Source: an uncultured Eubacterium sp. (lineage in GTDB: Bacteria > Bacillota > Clostridia > Oscillospirales > Acutalibacteraceae). Taken from it: DNA of 64,000 nucleotides. The stretch covers positions 270,174 through 334,173 of the forward strand of contig NZ_CAKSZA010000002.1 in the NCBI RefSeq assembly GCF_934525195.1. The letters run 5' to 3'. A program made the position numbers and the translations under genes. Positions 1 through 7,846 of the stretch are shown in pieces; positions within the stretch are counted from its first letter, which is position 1; every line of letters starts with the position of its first letter. The notes below the pieces were generated by a model. That model did no database searches, was not told the origin of the DNA, and was given only the letters and a program-made list of their open reading frames with translations.

Positions 1-708
1 CTGAGTGTCCGGAACAGGCTTGACTTCCCTGTTTTCAACCTTGATTTCCCACTCGGGATTGATTAATTCGGGATTGTCAAACACCTCAAAAAAGTCGATG
101 TTTTCATCATTTCCGTCAGGATAATCATCAAGTTGCGACTGCAAATCCTGTGCGAAATCAAGGAGAGTTGAAAGTCGTTGATTGATAGGTTTTGACTTAT
201 CTTTTGTTATTGCATATGCCTCTTTCCTTGCTTTTACAAGGGTATAATACAGCATACCGTCAATGTCATTGAGTGACGGAAGTTCGTCTGTCATTTCTTC
301 CTCAAACTCAAATGACGGCAAATCGTACATCATATCGGAAGCGACAGGGCAAGAAAACGAAACGCCGATTTCTCTTGTTCCGCCAAAATCATAAATAAAT
401 CTCGGAAAAGTACGACAAGTATACGGAGTGTGTTCCCCACCGATTGCAATGTGCATATCGCAAAGATTTTCGTCATTCAAAAACGGGCAACGCTTTTTTG
501 GTGCAAGAGTAAAAATCGTGTTGTCAAATTCGTCTTTTGAAAGTACACGGTCTATTCTCTGCTTGATTTCGAGTGAAGAATCAAGGGTTTTGTAAAATTC
601 AAGAGAATCAATATCGGCATCAACCTCCCATCCCTGACAACAGGAATCGGGGCAAGCGCCTGCGATACACTTAAAATCCTTATAAAATGTCGGTTTTACT
701 ATTTTCAT
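1..708 (-). CDS. FliB-like cysteine-cluster protein (partial, C-terminus outside window)
   Basis: The reading frame is open from ATG at 708 to the window edge (236 codons), so only the N-terminal part is present. The start reads MKIVKPTFYKDFKC and continues with the cysteine cluster C14-x4-C19-x3-C23-C24, then later Cys residues in RCPFLNDENLCDMH and YTCRTFPRF. This is the pattern of proteins annotated as flagellin lysine-N-methylase (FliB), a family related to YkgJ-type Cys-cluster proteins and thought to bind a metal or Fe-S centre. The ATG overlaps the stop codon of the upstream AAA-CYTH gene by four bases, so the two are translationally coupled. No flagellar gene is visible here, so the methylase role is only a family-level label and the substrate is unknown. 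Confidence 0.75.
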   Translation of the reverse strand, partial: MKIVKPTFYKDFKCIAGACPDSCCQGWEVDADIDSLEFYKTLDSSLEIKQRIDRVLSKDEFDNTIFTLAPKKRCPFLNDENLCDMHIAIGGEHTPYTCRTFPRFIYDFGGTREIGVSFSCPVASDMMYDLPSFEFEEEMTDELPSLNDIDGMLYYTLVKARKEAYAITKDKSKPINQRLSTLLDFAQDLQSQLDDYPDGNDENIDFFEVFDNPELINPEWEIKVENREVKPVPDTQ

Positions 709-1754
709 AATTTTAATCCTGCCAAATAACTGTTTTTGTAGTGAAAATCGTCCGAAGCATCCTCAATCACCTTGATTTCAGGCGGAAGTTTGAAGCTTTG
801 ATTTTCGCTTTTAAGTTCAAGTTCGAGAAAAGCACGATCATCCCAAAAGCGGAAAACATCAAGTTCAAAATATTGACCGTCATACAAAAAGCAATATCTA
901 TCCTTGACTATAGTGTTTTTATCGGGGTCGGCACTTTTCATAAGTTCATCATACTGTTGCTTTGAAATTATGCTTTCGGTTTCTTCCGCACACGAACCTG
1001 TCACACGAATTTTGAGAGTTTCAAAATAAGTGAATGTTCCGTTTGAGCCTCTTTTTCTTATTCTGTGTGAACCGACTGCACAAAGCAAGTATGTCTGCGA
1101 AATTTCAGCCTTAAACGGATTGTATTTTTCAAGAGAAGCAAGGTCGGGATATTCAATAAGGAACTTCTTTTCGATTTCATATCCGCTCAAAATCGATTCG
1201 ATTTCCGCCCTGCAAGCCGAATATTTTTCATCAAATGTGCTTTCGTTTTTCACATAGCGCAAATGAGAATGTCCGACAGACACATCAAGCAATCTTTTTT
1301 GATATTCAAGTGCTTCTTTATAAGTTTCAATTCGTGCAGATGTTGAAAAATACTCACTTTCGGGTGCGATTTCCAACACAATCAACGCATCATATCTTGC
1401 CCAAGAATCGACAACATTCATACCAATATTTTCGGCAAGCGCAATCTTATCATCAACATAACTGAAGCAATCTGTTACGCCTCGGTCATAGATAACAACG
1501 ACCTCATCTTTTTTGCTTTGTTCTGCTTTTTTTAGAATTTCAGCCTCATTTTCAAGCTGTTTTTTTGCCACAAGAGTTTCAAAAACAATGTAATCATCCC
1601 TACCGACACCGCTTGCTATAACCTCATATGCCGATTCGGGACAAATGAGAACATCTCTGTTTTCCGTATAAAAATCAGCCGCAAGCCTTTCGACAATTGA
1701 GGTTTTGCCCGAACAAGGCGCTCCGGTCAATGCAATTTTTGTAATCTTTGCCAT
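705..1754 (-). CDS. AAA ATPase/kinase fused to a CYTH domain
   Basis: A 349-residue two-domain protein. Residues 11-18 (GAPCSGKT) form a Walker A loop of an AAA_28/NadR-like P-loop domain that spans about the first 185 residues. From about residue 190 a CYTH (triphosphate tunnel metalloenzyme) domain follows, beginning with EKKFLIEYPD and carrying the basic RIRKRG stretch and the acidic strand FLELELK. The same architecture is known in the TTD14-like family, which binds GTP and phosphoinositide; the bacterial role is not established. I chose ATG at 1754 because GGGTGAT lies just upstream; a GTG at 1769 would add five residues but is part of that ribosome-binding region. It overlaps the downstream FliB-like gene by four bases, which suggests joint function. 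Confidence 0.8.
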   Translation of the reverse strand: MAKITKIALTGAPCSGKTSIVERLAADFYTENRDVLICPESAYEVIASGVGRDDYIVFETLVAKKQLENEAEILKKAEQSKKDEVVVIYDRGVTDCFSYVDDKIALAENIGMNVVDSWARYDALIVLEIAPESEYFSTSARIETYKEALEYQKRLLDVSVGHSHLRYVKNESTFDEKYSACRAEIESILSGYEIEKKFLIEYPDLASLEKYNPFKAEISQTYLLCAVGSHRIRKRGSNGTFTYFETLKIRVTGSCAEETESIISKQQYDELMKSADPDKNTIVKDRYCFLYDGQYFELDVFRFWDDRAFLELELKSENQSFKLPPEIKVIEDASDDFHYKNSYLAGLKL

Positions 1755-1769
1755 TTTATCACCCAACAC

Positions 1770-1797
1770 ATTATATCACAATTTTATACATTTACAA
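1770..1797 (-). promoter_or_regulatory. Promoter of the AAA-CYTH/FliB-like operon
   Basis: On the minus strand, TTGTAA (1797-1792), a 16-base spacer and TATAAT (1775-1770) lie just upstream of the ATG at 1754. The leader would be short. Confidence 0.55.
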
Positions 1798-1843
1798 TCC
1801 CAAAGAAAAAATATACACAATAAGTTAAAATTTACGACAAAAA

Positions 1844-1867
1844 CTCCCCTTGTGCATACAAGAGGAG
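1844..1867 (-). terminator. Intrinsic terminator of the YhgE operon
   Basis: Arms CTCCTCTTGT and ACAAGGGGAG with a 4-base loop, followed on the minus strand by TTTTTG. It sits 9 bases after the YhgE stop codon region and ahead of the AAA-CYTH promoter. Confidence 0.75.
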
Positions 1868-1875
1868 CTGTAAAT

Positions 1876-4005
1876 TTAGAACAATCCTGTTTCTTCAATC
1901 TTCTTTTCAAAGAACTTGACAGGCTTTTTAACGATAGCTTTAACAGGAATACCGATAATAAGACCTGCAACCGCATAAGCAAGAAGTTTGAGAAGATAAA
2001 TCCAATAGTTATTGCCGTATGTTCCGCAGATACATTCACGCATAGCTTCAATTACAAAGGTGAACGGAATGTACGGATTGATTGACACGAAGAATCGAGG
2101 TGTTACATCAATCGGGAATGTACCGCCTGAACCGCCGATTTGAACAACAAGCATAATAACACCTATTGCCTTGCCTATATCGCCGAAGGTATACACAATC
2201 GAATATATAAAGAACGAATAGACTATCGAGGCGAGCACACCTGCAAACAAGAATTTGACAGGGTGATAGCACTGTATCTTCAAGAAATATAGATCACCGA
2301 GGCAGATAATCAAGCCCTGAACAACTGCAATACACAGGAACAAAAGGCTTCTGCCAAAGAATTCCTCGTGAGGTTTCAGCAACGGTGAAATCTCTTTTTT
2401 CTTCTTGACATTTGTTTTTACAAGGGCAACAAGCATAATTGCACCAACCCAAATTGCAAGAGTTGAATAGAAAGGTGCCATAGCCGAGCCGTAGTTTTCA
2501 ATTCCGTAAACCTTATCGGTTTTAACTTCAACAGGGCAAGCAAGGAACTCACCGAGGTCACCGCCGTTTTTAGTCGTAAGATTTACAACGGCATTCACCA
2601 TTTCGCTGTCCCTGATATTGTCAATAACATTAACAAGATTTTTAAGCTTTTTATCGGTGTTTTTGAGCACCTTATTCATTGAGATTACAAGGCTGTCACC
2701 CGTATCCGCACAATCCTTTAATGTTGCGGCAAAAGAGCTGATTTCGGGTGCTTTATCTTGGAAATTATCGAGCATATCGGACAAATCTCCGAGAGTTATA
2801 ATAAGACTGTCAATTGCCTGAGTCAACGCAGGTTCAACATTCTTGTCATAGTTATTTGCCGCACTTTTGAGCGAAGCGGAAACCTTGCGAATCTTTTTAG
2901 CATTATTATAAGCATTTTTATCGTAGTCAACATTTGAAGCCTTAACAAGCGTTGAAGAAAGAATTTTGAGCGACTTGCTGACATTGGTGATCCTTGCGAT
3001 AAGAGCTGTAACCTCGCCGATTGGCTTTGACAAAGACGAATTAATCTTTGTGAGGAGTTTACAAATTTCGTCAAGTTCATTTCTTACGCCGTCAAGCTGT
3101 GCTGCGACTTGCTTTGTTGTGGCGGTTACGCTTGACAAATCCTTGTTTGCAATTTTATCAATAGTGTCTGCCGCTTCATCAAGCGTTTCGCAAGTGCTGT
3201 CAAGAATATTGCCGATTGATTCGGTCATTGAGCCCATTGCCTCTTGAGTGAGCCTTACGGCGTCGGAGGTGTCATTAATCATTGAGTTTGTATCGTTGAC
3301 TAATGAATTAAGCTCCTTGGTGTCAATATTCATATTTTTGGTCATATTCAAAAGTTTTTCAAGGCTTACAAGAGAATCGGAAATTGTGCCAATAGTTTCT
3401 CTTGCACTATTCACTTGATTTTTGAGATGGTCAAAATTATCTTCGCCCGACACAGGGTCGGCTTCCATTGCAGAGCCTATAACGGCGCTGAGCACATCAA
3501 CAACCGTGGTTACAAATGATTCATTTACCGTTGTTTGGACGGTTTGAACAACCTTATCGGTGATTTTAGTTGCAATGGCATTTTTCTTTTCGTTTGCATA
3601 ATAAACGATTTGCGGTCGTTCGTAATCCTCGGTAACAATAGACGCAAGGTTTTTACTGAATCCGCTCGGAATCTCAATAGCGGCATAATACTTGCCTGCT
3701 TCAACGCCTTTTACCGCATCTTTTTTAGACACAAACTGCCAATCAATAGAATCATTACCCTTTAAGTTATCACAAATTTGGTCACCGATGGCAATTTCAA
3801 GTTTTTTGTATGTTGCACCCTCATCTTCGTTACAAACAGCAACTTGCATAGCGCCTGTTTTGCCGTAAGGGTCCCAGTTTGCATAAATATTGAACCACGC
3901 ATAAAGGCTTGGCAAAAGAGCAACACCGACAGCAAGAATGATTGCCATTGAATTGGTAAATATCTTTTTTACATCCCTTTTGAAAATTTTGATTATATTT
4001 TTCAT
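1876..4005 (-). CDS. YhgE/Pip family membrane protein
   Basis: A 709-residue protein of the YhgE/Pip (phage infection protein) family with an ABC-2-type permease end. An N-terminal membrane segment (residues about 19-42) is followed by the family's extracytoplasmic opening (YANWDPYG, then NEDEGA), a long helical and coiled-coil middle (about 200-480) rich in Asn, Asp and Ser, and a C-terminal block of about five membrane segments (about 510-700). Family members were first found as phage receptors in lactococci, and others are linked to type VII secretion or to export; the cargo here is unknown. Its start overlaps the upstream 124-residue membrane protein by four bases. The operon has its own promoter with a palindrome in the spacer. 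Confidence 0.85.
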   Translation of the reverse strand: MKNIIKIFKRDVKKIFTNSMAIILAVGVALLPSLYAWFNIYANWDPYGKTGAMQVAVCNEDEGATYKKLEIAIGDQICDNLKGNDSIDWQFVSKKDAVKGVEAGKYYAAIEIPSGFSKNLASIVTEDYERPQIVYYANEKKNAIATKITDKVVQTVQTTVNESFVTTVVDVLSAVIGSAMEADPVSGEDNFDHLKNQVNSARETIGTISDSLVSLEKLLNMTKNMNIDTKELNSLVNDTNSMINDTSDAVRLTQEAMGSMTESIGNILDSTCETLDEAADTIDKIANKDLSSVTATTKQVAAQLDGVRNELDEICKLLTKINSSLSKPIGEVTALIARITNVSKSLKILSSTLVKASNVDYDKNAYNNAKKIRKVSASLKSAANNYDKNVEPALTQAIDSLIITLGDLSDMLDNFQDKAPEISSFAATLKDCADTGDSLVISMNKVLKNTDKKLKNLVNVIDNIRDSEMVNAVVNLTTKNGGDLGEFLACPVEVKTDKVYGIENYGSAMAPFYSTLAIWVGAIMLVALVKTNVKKKKEISPLLKPHEEFFGRSLLFLCIAVVQGLIICLGDLYFLKIQCYHPVKFLFAGVLASIVYSFFIYSIVYTFGDIGKAIGVIMLVVQIGGSGGTFPIDVTPRFFVSINPYIPFTFVIEAMRECICGTYGNNYWIYLLKLLAYAVAGLIIGIPVKAIVKKPVKFFEKKIEETGLF

Positions 4006-4376
4006 TCGTCGCCGTCCTCCTCTTCTTCGTCATCATCGTCCTTGAAAATGTCATATTCGCCAAATTCAAGCTGGTCATCGTCAAGCAAATACGGTATGAC
4101 CTTATCTTTTACAAGATATTTGCAATAATCGGTTATTGTGAACACCGTAACAGCAACAAAAATAATAACAACCCACCAAATAAGCCAAACGGTTTTGTCG
4201 CTTGAATCTCTGATAGCAGATGCCACAATTAAACTGAAAATCACAAATATAACAGAAAATATGATTTTTACTATATTAAGAATTTTACATCCCCTGCGAT
4301 ACGATTCAATAATCTTTTCACGCAGGAATTTATATTTATAAGCAAGCTTTTCGCTGTGCTTCATCTTTCTGCTCAT
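4002..4376 (-). CDS. Small membrane protein with acidic tail, partner of YhgE
   Basis: A 124-residue protein of no family I can name. It has a basic N-terminus (MSRKMKHSEKLAYKYKFLR), two predicted membrane helices at about residues 36-53 and 66-85, and a strongly acidic tail (about 99-124) made mostly of Asp and Glu. A GAGGAT ribosome-binding site precedes ATG at 4376. The stop overlaps the YhgE start (4002-4005), so the two are translationally coupled and the protein is probably an accessory subunit of YhgE. It is the first gene after the promoter and palindrome at 4413-4441. Confidence 0.7.
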   Translation of the reverse strand: MSRKMKHSEKLAYKYKFLREKIIESYRRGCKILNIVKIIFSVIFVIFSLIVASAIRDSSDKTVWLIWWVVIIFVAVTVFTITDYCKYLVKDKVIPYLLDDDQLEFGEYDIFKDDDDEEEEDGDE

Positions 4377-4412
4377 AATGAATTATCCTCAAAATAACAA
4401 ATTGTATAATGT

Positions 4413-4441
4413 ATTATAACGATATGTAATATCGATGTCAA
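4413..4441 (-). promoter_or_regulatory. Consensus sigma-A promoter of the YhgE operon
   Basis: Minus strand TTGACA (4441-4436), exactly 17 bases, TATAAT (4418-4413). Both hexamers are perfect. It lies 37 bases upstream of the first start codon. Confidence 0.85.
4420..4434. promoter_or_regulatory. Palindromic operator candidate inside the promoter spacer
   Basis: CGATAT-GTA-ATATCG, a perfect 6-base inverted repeat that fills most of the 17-base spacer between the -35 and -10 hexamers of the YhgE promoter. A bound dimeric repressor would block RNA polymerase. No regulator gene is adjacent. Confidence 0.55.
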
Positions 4442-4533
4442 TATGCAAAATAGATAATTATACACTTGTATAGCCACAAATAAACTGTAAATTATCAACA
4501 TATTGTAATGTTATGTACAAATTTTTATATTCG

Positions 4534-4562
4534 TTGACTTTATATATAAAAAACTGTATAAT
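4534..4562 (+). promoter_or_regulatory. Possible rightward promoter, antisense to the sulfatase maturase
   Basis: Plus strand TTGACT, 17 bases, TATAAT. It points into the 3' end of a gene on the other strand, and no plus-strand gene starts within 1.1 kb. The roughly 200-base gap 4377-4573 is very AT-rich, so chance is possible. Confidence 0.35.
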
Positions 4563-4573
4563 ATTTATTGGCT

Positions 4574-5629
4574 TTAAAAACAGATTATATTTTTAAAAAA
4601 CATTTTATATGCCTCGCAGTAGTCGGAAGAAGCTCTGTTTCGCTTGCATCCGCCACCCCTGCAAAGACGAAAATAGCGGCATTCTTTGCATTTTTCGTCA
4701 ACAGCATATGATGATTTTACAAAAGATTTGAAAATTTCGCTTTCTCGCATTTTTGAGAACGAAACCTCATTTATATTACCGAGGTAACACTCATTTATGC
4801 AATAAAAATCGCACGGATAAGTTGAGCCGTCACCTTCAACAACGAATTGTTCGGAGCAAAAGCCGTTCATTCCGCATTGCTCGGCAGGTCTGCCCTGCAT
4901 AAGAAGTCGATAGTTATCAAACTGACGGATTGACATCTGCGTGCCTCGGCTTATATCGTTGAAATATAGTTTATATCCCGATTTCAGATAATTTGCATAA
5001 TCTTCAACAGACATTGCGTATTCGCTGTTTTCCTCGCCAAATTCCTTTAGACACGGAATATACTGCAAAAAGTGCAAGTCATTACTTTTGAAAAAGCGAT
5101 ATGATTTTCTGAAATTTTGGGCAAGTCGAGAAGTCAACACGCTCAAAATATTGAACTGCACATTGTATTTTTTCAGCAATTCGATGGCAGACATAACATC
5201 ATCAAACGATTCCCTGCCGTCCTTATAAACACGGTAGGAATTGAGCTCACGGTCACCGTCAAGCGACACACCGACCAAGATACCGTTTGATTTGAAAAAT
5301 TCGCACCATTGCTCGTCAATGAGTGTTGCGTTGGTTTGAATACAGTTTGTTATCTTTGAACCTTTGGTGTTAAGCTCTTGTTCCTTTTTGACGAACATAT
5401 TGAAAAAATCAATGCCCGAAAGCAAAGGTTCACCACCCTGAAAGGTGAAAATCACTTCTGTTGAGTCGGCATATTCAAGAGCACTTTTGATAACATTTTC
5501 TGCTGTTTTTTCGTTCATATATCCTTTGAACGCCTCATCTCGTTTTTCTGCAAGAGAGGTATAAAAGCAGTATTCACATTTTAAATTACAAGCCGATGAT
5601 GACGGCTTTATCATAACTGAAATTGGCAT
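4574..5629 (-). CDS. Anaerobic sulfatase-maturating enzyme (radical SAM, SPASM)
   Basis: A 351-residue radical SAM protein that converts the active-site Cys of sulfatases to formylglycine without oxygen. The cluster motif C14-x3-C18-x2-C21 (CNLKCEYC) follows IKPSSSA, as in anSME proteins; FQGGEPLL is the glycine-rich SAM-binding motif, and a C-terminal SPASM region carries the auxiliary-cluster cysteines (EQCGMNGFCSEQ, YPCDFYC, CKECRYFRLCRGGGC). I chose ATG at 5629: the promoter at 5652-5680 predicts a transcript start near 5645, which leaves almost no leader for the upstream ATG at 5641 but puts AAGG at a usable distance from 5629. Its likely target, the Cys-type sulfatase at 6521, is transcribed divergently. 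Confidence 0.88.
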   Translation of the reverse strand: MPISVMIKPSSSACNLKCEYCFYTSLAEKRDEAFKGYMNEKTAENVIKSALEYADSTEVIFTFQGGEPLLSGIDFFNMFVKKEQELNTKGSKITNCIQTNATLIDEQWCEFFKSNGILVGVSLDGDRELNSYRVYKDGRESFDDVMSAIELLKKYNVQFNILSVLTSRLAQNFRKSYRFFKSNDLHFLQYIPCLKEFGEENSEYAMSVEDYANYLKSGYKLYFNDISRGTQMSIRQFDNYRLLMQGRPAEQCGMNGFCSEQFVVEGDGSTYPCDFYCINECYLGNINEVSFSKMRESEIFKSFVKSSYAVDEKCKECRYFRLCRGGGCKRNRASSDYCEAYKMFFKNIICF

Positions 5630-5651
5630 AAAATCAACCATCCTTAATTTG

Positions 5652-5680
5652 ATTATATCAATCGGACGGATTTATGTCAA
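5652..5680 (-). promoter_or_regulatory. Consensus promoter of the sulfatase-maturase gene
   Basis: Minus strand TTGACA (5680-5675), 17 bases, TATAAT (5657-5652). Both hexamers are perfect. Confidence 0.8.
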
Positions 5681-5710
5681 CGAATTAAAGCAAATAGAAA
5701 AGGAGATAAA

Positions 5711-6499
5711 ATGGGTTTTTGTTTAATATATGCGGTTGTTATTTTTGCCGCCACATTTTTTGGTGCGTTCGTCGGTCTTGGCGGCGGAGTAATAATTAAG
5801 CCGTTACTTGATTTAATCGGTCACGACACAATTGCGGTGGTCAACTTCATTTCTGCCTGTGCTGTGTTCAGTATGAGCATAACCTCAACCATAAAACACA
5901 TCAGAGCAAAGACAAAAATCGAATTCGGTATAATCATTTATCTTTCAATAGGTGCTGTTGTGGGCGGTATTTGCGGTTCAAAGCTGTTTGATTACTTCCT
6001 TACATTATTCAACAACTCGCTCCTAAAAAGTATTCAAGGGCTTGCTTTGGGCATTTTGCTCGTGGCATCCGTTATATATGTAAACACAAAAAATGCAAAG
6101 AGTTTCAAACTCACAAAGCCTGTGCCTATCATTATTGTTGGCTTAACTCTCGGATTTATCGCATCTTTTTTGGGAGTAGGCGGAGGCCCTATCAATGTTG
6201 CATTTTTGGTGTTGTTCTTCTCTATGACCGTAAAAGAGGCTGCCGTTTACAGCGTTGGCACAATCTTTTTCAGTCAACTTTCAAAGCTCGTTACCCTCGG
6301 GGTTACACATACAATACCAAAGTTTGATGTCGTTACACTTATCGTTGCGATTTTGTGTGCGGCTGTCGGCGGTATCGTAGGTGCAAAAATGAACAAAAAG
6401 GTTAATGAGAAAGTTATACAAATAATATTTACCGTTATGGTATCGGCTGTTGCACTTGTGAACTTCTACAATGCAATAGCAGGATTTATTGCACGGTAA
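5711..6499 (+). CDS. TauE/SafE family anion exporter
   Basis: A 262-residue polytopic membrane protein with the internal two-fold repeat of the TauE/SafE (former DUF81) family. The glycine-rich GLGGGVI near residue 22 and GVGGGPI near residue 157 mark the two halves. Members export sulfite, sulfoacetate or related sulfur anions. It begins after an AAGGAG site and is the first gene of an operon with a sulfatase (21-base gap) and a GPH symporter. That setting suggests export of the sulfate released by the sulfatase, which is an inference from position. The divergent maturase gene completes the locus. Confidence 0.85.
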   Translation: MGFCLIYAVVIFAATFFGAFVGLGGGVIIKPLLDLIGHDTIAVVNFISACAVFSMSITSTIKHIRAKTKIEFGIIIYLSIGAVVGGICGSKLFDYFLTLFNNSLLKSIQGLALGILLVASVIYVNTKNAKSFKLTKPVPIIIVGLTLGFIASFLGVGGGPINVAFLVLFFSMTVKEAAVYSVGTIFFSQLSKLVTLGVTHTIPKFDVVTLIVAILCAAVGGIVGAKMNKKVNEKVIQIIFTVMVSAVALVNFYNAIAGFIAR

Positions 6500-6520
6500 A
6501 CAAAAATAAAGGGGAAAATT

Positions 6521-7846
6521 ATGAAGAAAAAAAACATTATATTCTATTTTTCCGATCAACAGCGTTGGGACACGGTTAACAGCCAGGTAACTCCTAATTT
6601 GATGCAGTTGGCAAGCGAGGGTGTTATGTTTGAAAACAACTTCACCTGTCAGCCTGTTTGCGGACCTGCAAGAGCATGCTTGCAATCAGGTTTGTATGCA
6701 ACTCAAATCGGTTGTTATTGGAACGGAATTCCGCTTCCTGACGGTACTCCGAGCCTTGCACATTACTTCAACAACGCAGGCTATCAAACGGCGTACATCG
6801 GAAAATGGCATTTGGCATCGGACAGATTACCGGGCATTGGTATGCACTGTGAAGCAACTGCTATTCCAAAGGAACGACTTGGTGAATATCAGTACTTCCG
6901 CGGGGCTGATGTTTTGGAATTCACATCACACGGATATGACGGTTTTATATTCGATGAAAACGGTACAAAAATCAACTTTACCGGATACAGAGCAGACTGC
7001 ATAAACAACTATGCAACCGAATACATAGAAAATAGAGATAAAGATAAACCTTTCTTTATGTTCATCAGTCAGCTTGAGCCTCATCATCAAAACGACCATC
7101 ATTGCTATGAGGGATTCAAGGAAACAATAGACGACTACAAAAATTATCCGCTTCCTGATGATTTGACATTTATGAAGGGCGACTACAAAGAAATGTACCC
7201 TGACTATATGTCAGCCATCAACCGACTTGACTACAATGTCGGCAGGCTTGTGCAAAAGCTCAAGGACGAGGGCATTTATGATGACACAATCATTATTTAT
7301 ACCTCCGACCACGGCAGTCACTTCAAGACAAGAAACCTTGAATACAAGCGTTCTTGCCACGAAAGTGCAACACATACCCCGCTCATCATCAAAGGCGGCG
7401 AATTTGTTGGTGGCAAAAGAGAAACAAGGCTTTCATCACTCATTGACATTCCGCCGACACTTATGGCTATGGCAGGCATTGATATTCCAAAGCAGTATAT
7501 GGGTATCGACCTTGCAAAGCAAGTAAGCGGTGAAGAGCCGCCACGAAAGAACGTATTTATCCAGGTCAGCGAGGCTTCAAACTCAAGAGCCATCAGAACC
7601 GACAAATACAAATATTCAATCAGAGATGCAAGTCCTTGCGGATATATTCACGCAAAGGCTAAAGTTTATTTTGAAGATTATCTTTACGATTTGGAAAAAG
7701 ACCCGATTGAAAAGCATAATCTTATCAAAAACAAGGCTTATGCAGAAGTTCGTGAAGAATTGAAGCAACAACTTATTGACGAAATGATGAATGCCGGTGA
7801 GGATAAACCTGTTATTATGCCGGCAATTAAAGCGAGGAAGATTTAA
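6521..7846 (+). CDS. Cytoplasmic Cys-type sulfatase
   Basis: A 441-residue alkaline-phosphatase-superfamily sulfatase that hydrolyses sulfate esters. The formylglycine signature is C47-G-P-A-R51, followed by ACLQSG. Metal ligands are the N-terminal D12-Q13 and D263-H264 (TSDHGSH); K95 and H97 (GKWH) match the catalytic Lys/His pair. The Cys form requires the anaerobic maturase, which is encoded next to it. There is no signal peptide: the protein begins MKKKNIIFYFSDQQRW, so it should act on substrate that has been imported. Its stop overlaps the start of the GPH symporter gene. The natural substrate cannot be read from sequence; sulfated sugars are the most likely. Confidence 0.9.
   Translation: MKKKNIIFYFSDQQRWDTVNSQVTPNLMQLASEGVMFENNFTCQPVCGPARACLQSGLYATQIGCYWNGIPLPDGTPSLAHYFNNAGYQTAYIGKWHLASDRLPGIGMHCEATAIPKERLGEYQYFRGADVLEFTSHGYDGFIFDENGTKINFTGYRADCINNYATEYIENRDKDKPFFMFISQLEPHHQNDHHCYEGFKETIDDYKNYPLPDDLTFMKGDYKEMYPDYMSAINRLDYNVGRLVQKLKDEGIYDDTIIIYTSDHGSHFKTRNLEYKRSCHESATHTPLIIKGGEFVGGKRETRLSSLIDIPPTLMAMAGIDIPKQYMGIDLAKQVSGEEPPRKNVFIQVSEASNSRAIRTDKYKYSIRDASPCGYIHAKAKVYFEDYLYDLEKDPIEKHNLIKNKAYAEVREELKQQLIDEMMNAGEDKPVIMPAIKARKI

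Noticed and set aside
1776..2051. Minus-strand frame of 91 codons at the end of yhgE
   Set aside because: Overlaps the YhgE C-terminus in another frame; composition is not protein-like.
7227..7526. Plus-strand frame of 99 codons inside the sulfatase gene
   Set aside because: Off-frame shadow of a well-supported gene, with no ribosome-binding site or family.
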